From: Lysobacter concretionis Ko07 = DSM 16239
Lineage (GTDB): Bacteria > Pseudomonadota > Gammaproteobacteria > Xanthomonadales > Xanthomonadaceae
Direction of reading: 5' to 3'
Assembly: GCF_000768345.1 (NCBI RefSeq)
Contig: NZ_AVPS01000005.1
Coordinates: 310,001 to 374,000 of the forward strand
Length of the DNA stretch: 64,000 nt
A program made the translations under genes and the position numbers. Position 1 is the stretch's first letter, and the number at the start of each line of letters is the position of its first letter. The notes below the pieces were generated by a model. It made no database searches, had not been told where the DNA came from, and was given only the letters and a program-made list of their open reading frames with translations. Positions 53,933 through 63,388 of this stretch are shown in pieces.

Positions 53933-54493
53933 TTGACCGACCCCAATCCCCGGCCGTCGCCGAATGAAAACCACCTCCTGATCAATGCCTACTCGACGCA
54001 TCCGGACTCTCCGTTGTTGCCCGTCTCGCGCCGGATCACCGAAAGCGGCTGCAACCTGGTCGATGCACGTCTGTCGACGGTAGGCCGCGACGTCTCGGTG
54101 ACCGCACTGGCGATGGGCTCGTGGGATGCGATCGCCAAGCTGGAGGCCATGCTGACCCGGCTGGAGCGCGAGGACCACATCAAGCTGATCTGGTACCGCA
54201 CCGGCGAGAAGCAGATCCAGTCCGACCTGCTGCCCTACATCGTCGAGGTGGTGGCGGCCGACAAGCCCGGCATCACGTTCCAGCTGGCCGATTTCTTCGA
54301 CCGCCAGGGCATCACCATCGAGAGCCTGCATTGCACCCGCTACCGGGCGATGCAGACCGGCGCGGACATGTTCTCGGCACAGATCACCATCGGCGTGCCG
54401 GCCAGCATGCACATCGCCGTATTGCGCGACGACTTCCTGGAGTTCTGCGACCACCTCAACCTGGACGCCATCCTGGACCCGATGAAGTTCTGA
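53933..54493 (+). CDS. gcvR: ACT-domain regulator of the GcvR type
   Basis: It encodes 186 aa from a probable TTG ([20 protein letters not shown]); no ATG fits the family start. Two ACT domains follow: [20 protein letters not shown] with [18 protein letters not shown], and [20 protein letters not shown] with [16 protein letters not shown]. GcvR-type proteins bind glycine and restrain GcvA, and this branch is also called a glycine cleavage repressor. The gene leads bcp by 12 bases, the same order as in E. coli. Confidence 0.85.
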   Translation: MTDPNPRPSPNENHLLINAYSTHPDSPLLPVSRRITESGCNLVDARLSTVGRDVSVTALAMGSWDAIAKLEAMLTRLEREDHIKLIWYRTGEKQIQSDLLPYIVEVVAADKPGITFQLADFFDRQGITIESLHCTRYRAMQTGADMFSAQITIGVPASMHIAVLRDDFLEFCDHLNLDAILDPMKF

Positions 54494-54505
54494 GGAGTCA
54501 TATCG

Positions 54506-55009
54506 ATGCTCGATACCGGCGACCACGTTCCCGCCGACCTGCCGCTCGACCTGTCCAGCGGTGCCACCGCCACGCTCGCCGACTACCGCGGCCAGTGGCT
54601 GGTGCTGTACTTCTACCCGAAGGACAGCACGCCGGGCTGCACCACCGAAGGCAGGGATTTCACCGCCCTGCTGCCGCAGTTCCAGGCCGCCGGCGCGCAG
54701 ATCCTGGGCGTGTCGCGCGACTCGGTGAAGTCCCACCAGAACTTCATCGCCAAGCAGGGCCTGGGGTTTGATCTGGTCAGCGACGCGGACGAAGCGCTGT
54801 GCAACGCGTTCGGGGTGATCCGGGAAAAGACCCTGTACGGCCGCAAGTTCATGGGCATCGTGCGCAGTACCTACCTGATCGACCCCGACGGTGTCATCGC
54901 CCGGTCGTGGCAGCCGGTGAAAGTCCCCGGCCACGCGCAGGCCGTGTACGAAGCGCTCGCCGGGCACATCGGCGCTGCCGGCGCCCCAGCGCCCGCCGAA
55001 ACCCGGTGA
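54506..55009 (+). CDS. bcp: Thioredoxin-dependent thiol peroxidase (Bcp/PrxQ)
   Basis: It encodes 167 aa. It reduces hydroperoxides. The peroxidatic C45 lies in YPKDSTPGCTTEGRDF. The usual resolving Cys five residues later is absent, and the only other Cys is C99 (DEALCNAFG). Either C99 resolves through another geometry or the enzyme works as a 1-Cys peroxiredoxin. The C-terminus carries an Ala/Pro extension (GAAGAPAPAETR). Confidence 0.9.
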   Translation: MLDTGDHVPADLPLDLSSGATATLADYRGQWLVLYFYPKDSTPGCTTEGRDFTALLPQFQAAGAQILGVSRDSVKSHQNFIAKQGLGFDLVSDADEALCNAFGVIREKTLYGRKFMGIVRSTYLIDPDGVIARSWQPVKVPGHAQAVYEALAGHIGAAGAPAPAETR

Positions 55010-55151
55010 CCGCCTCGACCAGGCCACCCTCGCCACCCCGCATCCGCGGGCACGTGGTGGCTTGGCCGTGTCCGGTGCCCTGCCCCGGCAATACCCTTGT
55101 GAGCCACCCGGCAGGCAACCTCCTGTTGTTCCATCCCCAGTGGAGTTCGTG

Positions 55152-56549
55152 ATGACGAGAAGCAAGCGGATCTACGTGCTCGACACCAACGTGCTGATGC
55201 ACGATCCGACCGCGCTGTTCAAGTTCCAGGAGCACGACATCTACCTGCCGATGCAGGTGATCGAGGAACTGGACAACGGCAAGAAGGGCACCACCGACGC
55301 CAGCCGCAACGCGCGCCAGGTCAGCCGCTTCCTCAACGAGCTGGTCGAGGCCGCCGGCACCGGCAGGATCGCCACCGGCATTCCGCTGTCGCCGCCGGGC
55401 GGGCTGCAGCTGCGCGGCGTTGCGAGCGCGGGTTGCCTGCGCTTCCAGACCGACCACTTCGATGCCGGCAAGCGCTTCGGCGCGGTGGTGCCGGACAACG
55501 CGATCCTCGGCGCGATCCTGGCGCTGAAGGAGGCCGAGCCGGACGCCGACGTGGTGTTCGTGTCCAAGGACATCAACCTGCGGATCAAGTCGGCGATCGC
55601 CGGCATCGTGTCGGAGGATTACGAGAACGACCGCGCGCTGGACGACTTCAGCCTGCTCTACACCGGCGCGACCGAGCTGCCGGAGGATTTCTGGAGGCGG
55701 CACGGCAAGGAGCTGCGGTCGTGGACCGACAAGGGCCGCACGTATTACGAGATCGCCCGCGTCGATGGCGACAGCTGGTACCCGAACCAGTTCCTGCACC
55801 TGCCCGGCAGCGACGAGACCGAGCTCAAGGTCGCCAGCGTCGGCGCTGACAAGGTGGTGCTGCAGATCGTCGATGATTTCCGCCACAACCAGCATTCGGT
55901 GTGGGGCATCACGGCGCGCAACCGCGAGCAGAACTTCGCCCTCAACGCGCTGATGGATCCGGACATCGACTTCGTCACCCTGCTGGGCACCGCCGGCACC
56001 GGCAAGACCCTGCTGGCGCTCGCCGCCGGCCTCGCGCAGACGATGGACCAGCAGCGTTACCGGGAAATCATCATGACCCGCGCGACGGTCAGCGTCGGCG
56101 AGGACATCGGCTTCCTGCCCGGCACCGAAGAAGAAAAGATGACGCCGTGGATGGGCGCGCTGACCGACAACCTGGAAGTGCTGACCCACAACCAGGAAGG
56201 CGGCAGCTGGGGACGCGCGGCGACCAATGACCTGCTCGCCAGCCGGATCAAGATCCGCTCGCTGAACTTCATGCGCGGGCGCACCTTCCTGAGCCGCTGG
56301 CTGATCCTCGACGAGGCGCAGAACCTGACCCCGAAGCAGATGAAGACGCTGATCACCCGCGCCGGCCCCGGCACCAAGATCATCTGCCTGGGCAACGTCG
56401 AGCAGATCGACACGCCTTACCTCACCGAAACCACCTCCGGCCTGACCTACGCGGTCGACCGCTTCAAGGACTGGCCGCACAGCGCGCACGTGACCCTGCG
56501 CCGTGGCGAGCGCTCGCGGCTGGCCGATTACGCCTCCGAGGTGCTGTAA
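55152..56549 (+). CDS. PhoH2-like PIN-domain ATPase/ribonuclease
   Basis: It encodes 465 aa. An N-terminal PIN nuclease domain (~5-160: [32 protein letters not shown] with acidic metal ligands) is joined to a PhoH-type helicase ATPase (~245-460: Walker [18 protein letters not shown], Walker [21 protein letters not shown]). Such PIN-PhoH fusions unwind and cleave RNA and resemble toxin-derived enzymes kept on the chromosome. There is no antitoxin-like gene upstream. It lies 142 bases after bcp. Confidence 0.88.
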   Translation: MTRSKRIYVLDTNVLMHDPTALFKFQEHDIYLPMQVIEELDNGKKGTTDASRNARQVSRFLNELVEAAGTGRIATGIPLSPPGGLQLRGVASAGCLRFQTDHFDAGKRFGAVVPDNAILGAILALKEAEPDADVVFVSKDINLRIKSAIAGIVSEDYENDRALDDFSLLYTGATELPEDFWRRHGKELRSWTDKGRTYYEIARVDGDSWYPNQFLHLPGSDETELKVASVGADKVVLQIVDDFRHNQHSVWGITARNREQNFALNALMDPDIDFVTLLGTAGTGKTLLALAAGLAQTMDQQRYREIIMTRATVSVGEDIGFLPGTEEEKMTPWMGALTDNLEVLTHNQEGGSWGRAATNDLLASRIKIRSLNFMRGRTFLSRWLILDEAQNLTPKQMKTLITRAGPGTKIICLGNVEQIDTPYLTETTSGLTYAVDRFKDWPHSAHVTLRRGERSRLADYASEVL

Positions 56550-56553
56550 GCCG

Positions 56554-57225
56554 GTGGCGGAACGGTTCGCCAGCTGGGTCTGGGTGGGTGCGGCGGCGCT
56601 GGCCTGCGTGGCCGGCATCATCAATGTGGTCGGCTTTCTGGGTTACCAGCAGCAGGCCATTACCCACCTCACCGGCAACACGTCCCTGCTGGGAGCGGCG
56701 CTGGTCGCCGGTGACCGCCTGGCGACCGTCCACCTGGCCGGCATGATCGCCGCCTACGTGGTGGGCTCGGCGCTGAGCGGACTCATCGTCCAGGACAGCA
56801 CGCTGCAACTGGGGCGTCGTTATGGCGTCGTGCTGACGATCGAGGCAGTGATGCTGTTCGCGGCGATCCCGCTGTTCCGCCAGCAGCACCTCGCCGGCCC
56901 GTTGCTGGCGGCGATGGCCTGCGGACTGCAGAACGCGATGACGACGACCTACAGTGGCGCGCTGATCCGCACCTCGCACCTGAGCGGCATGTTCACCGAC
57001 CTGGGGATCATGTTCGGCCACGCCGTCCGCGGAATGCCGCTGCACCGGCGACGGTTGGCCCTGTGCGTGGTGATCATCAGCTTCTTTTTCATCGGCGGCC
57101 TGCTGGGGGCGTGGTTGTTCGCGCGGTTCGACTACGGGGCGCTGTACCTGCCGGCCATCCTGACCGGCCTCACCGGGCTGGGGTATGGCGTCTATCGGCA
57201 TCTGCATCCGCCGGCGGCGCCGTAG
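56554..57225 (+). CDS. YoaK/DUF1275 membrane protein
   Basis: It encodes 223 aa from a GTG four bases after the phoH stop. About six to seven hydrophobic helices are seen ([59 protein letters not shown]). The conserved [15 protein letters not shown] and [20 protein letters not shown] are the DUF1275 repeats. Function is unknown. Tight spacing suggests co-transcription with the PhoH-like gene. Confidence 0.8.
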   Translation: MAERFASWVWVGAAALACVAGIINVVGFLGYQQQAITHLTGNTSLLGAALVAGDRLATVHLAGMIAAYVVGSALSGLIVQDSTLQLGRRYGVVLTIEAVMLFAAIPLFRQQHLAGPLLAAMACGLQNAMTTTYSGALIRTSHLSGMFTDLGIMFGHAVRGMPLHRRRLALCVVIISFFFIGGLLGAWLFARFDYGALYLPAILTGLTGLGYGVYRHLHPPAAP

Positions 57226-57277
57226 CCTTCGTGACCCGCGCGCAGCCATCCGCAACCGATTCCGCGACAATGGCGCC

Positions 57278-58132
57278 ATGACCATCGACCAAGACTTCCG
57301 TCCTTTCTGCGCGCTCACCATTGCCGGCTCCGATTCCGGTGGCGGAGCGGGCATCCAGGCCGACCTGAAGACCTTCGCCGCGCACCGTGTCCACGGCCTG
57401 AGCGCGATTGCCGCGCTGACTGCCCAGCACACTCGCGGGGTAACCGCGGTACACGTACCCGACACCGGCTTCCTGCGCGCCCAGATCGACGCCTGCTTCG
57501 ATGATTTCCGGATCGGCGCCGTCAAGCTGGGGATGCTCGCCAACGCCGAGGTCATCCACGCCGTTGCCGACGCGCTGGAGCACTACCGTCCCGCACACAT
57601 CGTGCTGGATCCGGTGATGGTGGCCACCTCCGGCGCGCGGCTGCTGGAACCGGAGGCACTGGATGCATTGCGCAACCGCCTGATGCCGCTGGCCAGCCTG
57701 ATCACCCCGAACCTGCCCGAAGCGGAGCTGCTGCTGGGCCATCGCGTCGCCGATGGCGCGGCAATGCAATCCGCCTCCGCGGAATTGCTGGGGGCCGGTG
57801 CGCGCGCGGTACTGCTCAAGGGCGGACACCTGGAAGACGGTGGCGACGTGGTCGACCTGCTCGCCGATGGTGACGACCACGGGAGCATCGAGTCGATCCG
57901 TCATCCGCGTCTGGCGATCGATGCGCACGGCACCGGCTGCACGCTCGCCTCGGCGGTGGCCGCCGGCCTCGCACTGGGCAGGCCGTTGTCGCAGGCCTGC
58001 ATCGACGCATCCGATTACGTGCACCGCGCGTTGCGCGGCGGCTACCGGCCGGGACGCGGCGATGTCGTCGTGCTCGATCACTTCGGTGCGGCGCCGACAA
58101 TGCCAACCGGCCGGCCCGGCGAGGCTGGCTGA
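57278..58132 (+). CDS. thiD: Hydroxymethylpyrimidine/phosphomethylpyrimidine kinase
   Basis: It encodes 284 aa. It phosphorylates the thiamine pyrimidine HMP twice. [58 protein letters not shown] and the anion-hole motif [18 protein letters not shown] are characteristic ribokinase-fold motifs. The C-terminal tail is slightly extended. Its stop overlaps the next ATG by one base (TGATG). Confidence 0.93.
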   Translation: MTIDQDFRPFCALTIAGSDSGGGAGIQADLKTFAAHRVHGLSAIAALTAQHTRGVTAVHVPDTGFLRAQIDACFDDFRIGAVKLGMLANAEVIHAVADALEHYRPAHIVLDPVMVATSGARLLEPEALDALRNRLMPLASLITPNLPEAELLLGHRVADGAAMQSASAELLGAGARAVLLKGGHLEDGGDVVDLLADGDDHGSIESIRHPRLAIDAHGTGCTLASAVAAGLALGRPLSQACIDASDYVHRALRGGYRPGRGDVVVLDHFGAAPTMPTGRPGEAG

Positions 58133-59004
58133 TGCAGGCGCGGGAGCTGCCGGTCGACGCCAGCGACGGCCATAGCTGGCAGCTGCTGGCCCGCATTCCC
58201 GAACAACCCGTCGCCAGTGTGCTGTGGCTGCCGGCGCTCGGCGTGGCGGCGCGCCATTACCTGCCGCTGGCGGAATCACTGGCCGCGCGTGGCATCGCGG
58301 TGTTCCTGCACGAATGGCGCGGGCACGGCAGCAGCAACCTGCGCGCGTCGCGGAAGTGCAATTGGGGTTACGCCGAACTGCTGGAAGCAGACCTGCCCGC
58401 CAGCGAAGCCGCCCTGGCCGCCGCACTGCCGGACGGGCTGCCGACGATCATCGGCGGGCACAGCCTCGGCGGCCAGCTCGCCAGTTGCCGCATCGCGATG
58501 ACACCCGCACAACACGACCGCCGGCTGTGGCTGGTCGGCAGCGGGGCGCCGTATTGGCGGGCGTTCCCGACACCCTCGCGCTGGTACCTGCCGCTGGCCT
58601 ACCGCTTCCTGCCGTGGCTGGCCAACCTCAACGGCGCCCTGCCCGGTCGTCGCCTCGGCTTCGGCGGTCGCGAGGCACGCGGCGTGATCGACGACTGGTC
58701 ACGCACGGCCATCAGCGGCCGTTACGCGGCCAAAGGCATCGATACCGATCTGGAAGCCGCGCTGGCGGCGTCGGCACCGCGAATCCAGGCCGTGCTGTTT
58801 GCGCACGACTGGCTCGCGCCCGAATCGTCGTTGCGCTTCCTGCTGGCGAAGATGCCCTGCGCCGCCGCATCGGTGAGCACGCTGGACGACACCATGCTGG
58901 GCAGCCGCGCCGACCATTTCGAGTGGATGAAGCAGCCCGGTGCGGTGGTCGACGCGCTGCTGCGTCCGCCGGGCAAAGTCAGCGCCACGCCTGCGGCTGG
59001 GTGA
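58132..59004 (+). CDS. Alpha/beta hydrolase
   Basis: It encodes 290 aa. The alpha/beta-hydrolase fold is shown by VLWLPALGVAARHYLPLAES, the FLHEWRGHGSSN turn and the nucleophile elbow IIGGHSLGGQLA. LFAHDWLAP and a late DHFEW supply candidates for the acid and His. It belongs to a serine aminopeptidase/lysophospholipase-like branch; the substrate is unknown. It is translationally coupled to thiD and its end overlaps the galE end on the other strand by 26 bases. Confidence 0.8.
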   Translation: MQARELPVDASDGHSWQLLARIPEQPVASVLWLPALGVAARHYLPLAESLAARGIAVFLHEWRGHGSSNLRASRKCNWGYAELLEADLPASEAALAAALPDGLPTIIGGHSLGGQLASCRIAMTPAQHDRRLWLVGSGAPYWRAFPTPSRWYLPLAYRFLPWLANLNGALPGRRLGFGGREARGVIDDWSRTAISGRYAAKGIDTDLEAALAASAPRIQAVLFAHDWLAPESSLRFLLAKMPCAAASVSTLDDTMLGSRADHFEWMKQPGAVVDALLRPPGKVSATPAAG

Positions 59005-60082
59005 CGGTCATCGCGGCATTCAATACGGCCGCGGCAGGACGGGAAACCGCTTCCACCGGCTTCCTCGCCGCCGCACGATAGCCGTCGGGATTCATCGACT
59101 GCCACAACCAGGCATCGCGGCACATCGCGTCCAGATCGAGTTGCGCGCGCCAGCCAAGCAACTGCCAGGCCAGGGTCGGATCGGCGTAGACCTCGGCGAC
59201 GTCGCCGGGGCGGCGGGAAACGACCCGGTAGGGAACTTCGCGGCCGGATGCGCGCTCGAACGCATGCAGCAACTCCAGCACGCTCACGCCACGTCCGGTG
59301 CCGAGGTTGAGGGTGACGCTGCGGTCGGCCCGCACCAGGTACTCCAGCGCGTCGGCATGCGCGCGTGCCAGATCGACCACGTGGATGTAGTCGCGCACGC
59401 CGGTGCCGTCGACGGTGGGGTAGTCGTTGCCGAACACGCTCAGGCGTTCGCGCCGGCCCGCAGCCACCTGGCAGATGTACGGCATCAGGTTGTTCGGAAT
59501 ACCCGCCGGATCCTCCCCGATCAACCCCGAACCGTGGGCGCCGACCGGATTGAAATAGCGCAGGTTCGCGGCGCGGAAGGTCGGGTCGGACTGGCAGAGG
59601 TCTTCGATCAACTGCTCGGCGACCAGCTTGGTGCGCCCATACGGATTGGTGACCTGCAGCGGCGCATCCTCGCGCACCGGAACCTTCCGCGGCGCGCCGT
59701 AGACCGTAGCCGATGAGCTGAACACCAGCGTGTCCACCCCGGCGGCCTGCATCGCCTGCAACAGGGAGATGGTCCCGCAGAGGTTGTTGTCGAAATAGTC
59801 CAGCGGACGCTCGCAGGACTCACCGACCGCCTTGAGCGCAGCGAAATGCACGACCGCATCGAACCGCCGGCTCGCCAGCACCTTCAACAGCCCGACCCGG
59901 TCGCGCAGGTCCAGACGCACGCACGGGACAGGAGCGCCGAGCAGACGCTGCAGTCGTTGCAGCACGCGCGGCTCGCTGTTGATGAAGCTGTCGACGATGA
60001 CCACGTCGTGGCCGCGTTCGGCCAGCACGACGCAGGTATGGGCACCGATATAGCCGGCTCCGCCGGAAACCAGGATACGCAC
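58979..60082 (-). CDS. galE: UDP-glucose 4-epimerase
   Basis: It encodes 367 aa from a GTG (VRILVSGGAGYIG) with AAGGGGAAGG just upstream, favoured over a GTG six codons earlier. It interconverts UDP-glucose and UDP-galactose, or acts on the N-acetyl forms, for polysaccharide synthesis. The NAD motif GGAGYIGAHT, HFAALKAVGES, SSATVYG and catalytic YGRTK are all present. The C-terminal ~35 residues after AWLWQSMNPDGY are extra. It is divergent from the exopolysaccharide export operon, to which it probably supplies sugar. Confidence 0.92.
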   Translation of the reverse strand: MRILVSGGAGYIGAHTCVVLAERGHDVVIVDSFINSEPRVLQRLQRLLGAPVPCVRLDLRDRVGLLKVLASRRFDAVVHFAALKAVGESCERPLDYFDNNLCGTISLLQAMQAAGVDTLVFSSSATVYGAPRKVPVREDAPLQVTNPYGRTKLVAEQLIEDLCQSDPTFRAANLRYFNPVGAHGSGLIGEDPAGIPNNLMPYICQVAAGRRERLSVFGNDYPTVDGTGVRDYIHVVDLARAHADALEYLVRADRSVTLNLGTGRGVSVLELLHAFERASGREVPYRVVSRRPGDVAEVYADPTLAWQLLGWRAQLDLDAMCRDAWLWQSMNPDGYRAAARKPVEAVSRPAAAVLNAAMTVTQPQAWR

Positions 60083-60459
60083 TCGCCTTCCCCTTGCCAC
60101 TGCAGTTACCTACGACAAACGCGGAATGCGGCCATTGCCGGTAACCGGACAGTTCCGCGTTGGTATGGGGGTAAGGGATCGGAGGGGTGGTCATCGTTGA
60201 GACCCATCGACTCCGCATCCGTTGCATGTGTGCCACCACCCCGTCTGGAGTGAGCCATCCAATGACCGTCACGCCCCCCTGCACCGACCGGACCCCGCCA
60301 GTCCGTGATCCCGATGACTTTTCCCGTAATCGGCGACCGCCCTTGCCCGCTCATGAGGCCATCGGCGCCGGGCGCGCCAACAGTCCGGCCCGGTCGCCGC
60401 TTCGATGGCCGCTGCCCCCCCGGTTCTGCGTTGACCCGGCTGTACCACAGGGGATTCCC
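60083..60459. promoter_or_regulatory. 377-base divergent control region with a nested palindrome
   Basis: At 60119-60160, arms ACGCGGAA and TTCCGCGT enclose an inner palindrome CCGGT-A-ACCGG (60138-60148). It lies between galE and the export operon, where an operator or transcript hairpin is plausible. No convincing sigma-54 or sigma-70 boxes were found, and no gene is supported in this interval. Confidence 0.45.
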
Positions 60460-61086
60460 ATGATTCGGCACCGTCTCGGTTTTTTCGCGTTCCTCCTCTG
60501 CCTGACTCTGATCGCCTGCTCCACCACCGGCGGCTCGACCTCCGGCCCGCCGCCGGCGGCAATGGCGCAAACCAGCGTCGATGCGTACCACATCGGGGTC
60601 GACGACCTCGTCCGGGTATCGGTCTGGCGCAACCCGGAGCTGGAAGTCACGGTGCCCGTACGACCCGACGGCAGGATCTCGGTGCCGCTGGTCGGGGACG
60701 TTCTGGCCGCCGGACGTACACCGGACGAAGTTGCCAAGGATGTGCAGGAGAAGCTGGCCGCCTTCGTGCGCGACCCGCAGGTGGCGGTGATCCTGACCGA
60801 GTTGCGCAGCCACGAATACCTGTCGCGGGTCCGCGTGACCGGCGCGGTGCGCCAGCCGGTATCGATCCCCTACCGCCCGGGCATGACCGTGCTGGATGCG
60901 GTGCTGGCCGCCGGCGGGGTCACCGAGTTCGCCGCCGCCGACCGTTCGGACCTGTACCGCAAGGATGGCGAAAATACCAGGAGTTACAGCGTGCGGCTGG
61001 ACCGCATCCTCAACCGCGGCGACCTGTCGACCAACTTCAACGTCGCGCCAGGTGACGTGATCACCGTGCCGGAGCGCGCCCTGTGA
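60460..61086 (+). CDS. Polysaccharide export outer-membrane lipoprotein (Wza-like, XrtA/PEP-CTERM type)
   Basis: It encodes 208 aa with a lipoprotein signal (FFAFLLCLTLIACS, lipobox LIAC). Residues ~40-110 form the polysaccharide-export domain (YHIGVDDLVRVSVWRNPELE, VRPDGRISVPLVGDVLAAG), and ~120-200 a soluble ligand-binding beta-grasp domain (VRVTGAVRQPVSIPYRPGMT). It is shorter than E. coli Wza and lacks the C-terminal helix barrel, as in the exopolysaccharide loci tied to exosortase XrtA. CAGGGG precedes the ATG. Its stop overlaps the next GTG start. Confidence 0.87.
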   Translation: MIRHRLGFFAFLLCLTLIACSTTGGSTSGPPPAAMAQTSVDAYHIGVDDLVRVSVWRNPELEVTVPVRPDGRISVPLVGDVLAAGRTPDEVAKDVQEKLAAFVRDPQVAVILTELRSHEYLSRVRVTGAVRQPVSIPYRPGMTVLDAVLAAGGVTEFAAADRSDLYRKDGENTRSYSVRLDRILNRGDLSTNFNVAPGDVITVPERAL

Positions 61087-62654
61087 ACACCCTGCCGATG
61101 GAGTGGTCAGGCGATGACCGGTCCTCGCCGCTGACCTTCGTCCCCATCGCCTTCGAAGAGCTCAAACGCCATCCGGTGAGGTTGTTCGGCCTGTTCGCCG
61201 GCATCGCCCTGCTCGCATTGACGGTGGGCATGGTGTTGCCCAAAAAATACGTGGCCAGCACCACCATCCTGGTCGAGCAGGGCAACATCATCGCGCCGCT
61301 GATGGAGGGCCGCGCTGTACCTACTGGTGTCGCCAACCGCGCGAGCATCGCCAAGGAGGTGGCGTTCAGCCGCCGGGTGATGAACGAGATCCTGGAAGCC
61401 GGCGGTTGGCTCGCCGCAAAGCCCAGTCCGCTGACCCAGGAGCGGCTGATCGAGCAGATCGCCAACCGCACGCAAATCATCAACCCGAGCGACAACCTGA
61501 TCCAGATTTCCTACACCGACTCGGACCCGGAGCGCGCCTACCAGGTCACCAAGCGCTTCGGCGATCTCATCATCAACGAGAGCCTCGCCGCCAAGAGCCG
61601 CGAGAGCCGGCAGGCGTTCGAGTTCATCCAGTCGCAGGTCAGCCAGTACCACGCCAAGCTGACCGGCGCCGAGGCGAACCTGGAGCGCTACCGCACCGAG
61701 AATCCCGACGCGCGTCCGGGCACCGATGTGGACGTCAACGCACGCATTGGCGAACTGCGCCGGCAGGTGGAAAGCGCGCGCATGGACCTGCTTGATCTGC
61801 GCTCGCAGGAAAGCGCGTTGCAGACGCAACTCTCCGGCGAGAACGAAATCACCATGGTGCAGACGCGGGTCGGCCAGATCCAGGCACGGCTGGCCGAGTT
61901 GCAGACCCAGCGCAGCGGCCTGCTGCTGAACTACACCGAGCAGCATCCGGACGTGATCCGCACCCAGCACCAGATCAACGACCTGGAGGCGGAGCTGCGG
62001 CGCGAAAGCCAACGCCAGGACACGCGTAGCGCCAACGAACCGGGCGCCCTGGACGGCGCGGCGACCTTCAACCCGCTGTACACCGAGTTGCGCAGCAAAC
62101 TGGCCGAGGCACGTCGCCGCAGCGCCGCCACCGCCAGCCGCATCAGCACGGGCGAATCACTGCTCGAACAGGAGTTGCAACGCAGCCGCCGGATCGCCGC
62201 CTCCGAAAGCAACCTGTCCGAGCTGACCCGCGACTATGAAGTCAATCGCGATCTCTACCAGGACCTGCTCAAGCGCCGCGAGAACGCCCGCCTATCGATG
62301 AACCTGGACGATGAAAGGCGGGGCCTCAGCTTCCGCATCCAGGAACCGGCAACACTGCCGTTGCGCCCCAGCGGATTGCGCCTGATGCATGTTGCCGGGG
62401 CCGGCCTGATGGCGGCGATCTTCATTCCGCTGGTCTTGCTGCTGGGGATGATCAAGCTCGATCCGCGCGTACGAACGCCGCTGCAGATCGAACACCAGGC
62501 CAACCTGCCCGTGCTGGGAACGGTACCGGCCTTCGTGAGCAACCGGCGCCGCGCACAATCCCGCCGGCAGTTCGCCCTGGCTTCGCTGCTGTTCCTGGTG
62601 GTTCCTGTCATCTATGGCCTGGTTCTGGCCATGAAGCTGGTGCACGCGCTATGA
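61083..62654 (+). CDS. Exopolysaccharide chain-length determinant (Wzz-like, XrtA type)
   Basis: It encodes 523 aa from a GTG overlapping the previous stop (GTGA). Two membrane helices (~38-58 FGLFAGIALLALTVGMVL and ~440-460) bracket a large periplasmic coiled-coil region (SRESRQAFEFIQSQVSQYHA, QTRVGQIQARLAELQTQRSG). A third helix lies at the extreme C-terminus (LFLVVPVIYGLVLAMKLV). Length and coiled coil match the chain-length proteins of PEP-CTERM exopolysaccharide loci. It controls polymer length together with the following kinase-like gene. Confidence 0.88.
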   Translation: MNTLPMEWSGDDRSSPLTFVPIAFEELKRHPVRLFGLFAGIALLALTVGMVLPKKYVASTTILVEQGNIIAPLMEGRAVPTGVANRASIAKEVAFSRRVMNEILEAGGWLAAKPSPLTQERLIEQIANRTQIINPSDNLIQISYTDSDPERAYQVTKRFGDLIINESLAAKSRESRQAFEFIQSQVSQYHAKLTGAEANLERYRTENPDARPGTDVDVNARIGELRRQVESARMDLLDLRSQESALQTQLSGENEITMVQTRVGQIQARLAELQTQRSGLLLNYTEQHPDVIRTQHQINDLEAELRRESQRQDTRSANEPGALDGAATFNPLYTELRSKLAEARRRSAATASRISTGESLLEQELQRSRRIAASESNLSELTRDYEVNRDLYQDLLKRRENARLSMNLDDERRGLSFRIQEPATLPLRPSGLRLMHVAGAGLMAAIFIPLVLLLGMIKLDPRVRTPLQIEHQANLPVLGTVPAFVSNRRRAQSRRQFALASLLFLVVPVIYGLVLAMKLVHAL

Positions 62655-63388
62655 ACGAAGTGCCCCTCCCCGTTATCGACGAGATCGCCGAACGCCGCGC
62701 GGCCAGCCGCTCCATCGCGCGTATGGGCAGCTCGCAGGAGCTGACTCCCGCGCAGGCATCGGAACGGCCAATCATCCACCGCTCCGACACCGCGCGTCCG
62801 GAAGTCGATGCGTTCCGCGAACTGCGCACCCGGCTGCTGGCAACCTCCGACACCAACTTCGTGACCCTGGTCGCCCCTGTGAGTCGCGGCAGTGGTGGCA
62901 GTTTCGTGGCCCGCAACCTCGCCGCCGCCTTCGCTTTCGACGACAGCAAGAGCGCGCTGTTGATCGACTGCGACCTGCGCCACCCCTCCCAGGACACCAC
63001 GATGCGCGTGGAAGCCTCCAAGGGAGGGCTGATCGACTACCTCGAGGACGTCAACGGCGATATCGGCGGGATGCTCTACGACACCGGAGTTCCCCGTCTG
63101 CGGTTGCTACCCATCGGACGTTCCCGCGAGAACGGGGTCGAGTATTTCTCGTCGTTCCGGATGCGGCTGCTGATCGACTCGTTGCGTGCACGCTACCCGG
63201 ACCGCTACATCTTCCTGGACAGCCCCCCGGTACGCGGGGGCCCGGATGCCCGCATCCTGGCGGACCTCGCCGACGTGGTCGTGCTGGTCACCGGCTACGG
63301 TCACGACACACCCGCCGCGATCAGCCAGGCGGCGGCCAGCTTCGACCCGGACAAGTTCGCCGGCGTCGTGTTCAACCAGGGCGTATGA
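62651..63388 (+). CDS. Tyrosine-autokinase-like protein with a degenerate P-loop
   Basis: It encodes 245 aa, with an ATGA overlap with the gene before. It has the BY-kinase/MinD-like fold: entry motif RPEVDAFRELRTRLLA, Walker A' LLIDCDLRHPS and Walker B YIFLDSPPV. The P-loop position reads VAPVSRGSGGSFVARNLAAA, with no Lys before Ser/Thr where active kinases have GKT/S. No Tyr-rich C-terminal cluster is present. It is therefore either a non-catalytic partner of the chain-length protein or a variant ATPase typical of XrtA loci. Confidence 0.82.
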   Translation: MNEVPLPVIDEIAERRAASRSIARMGSSQELTPAQASERPIIHRSDTARPEVDAFRELRTRLLATSDTNFVTLVAPVSRGSGGSFVARNLAAAFAFDDSKSALLIDCDLRHPSQDTTMRVEASKGGLIDYLEDVNGDIGGMLYDTGVPRLRLLPIGRSRENGVEYFSSFRMRLLIDSLRARYPDRYIFLDSPPVRGGPDARILADLADVVVLVTGYGHDTPAAISQAAASFDPDKFAGVVFNQGV

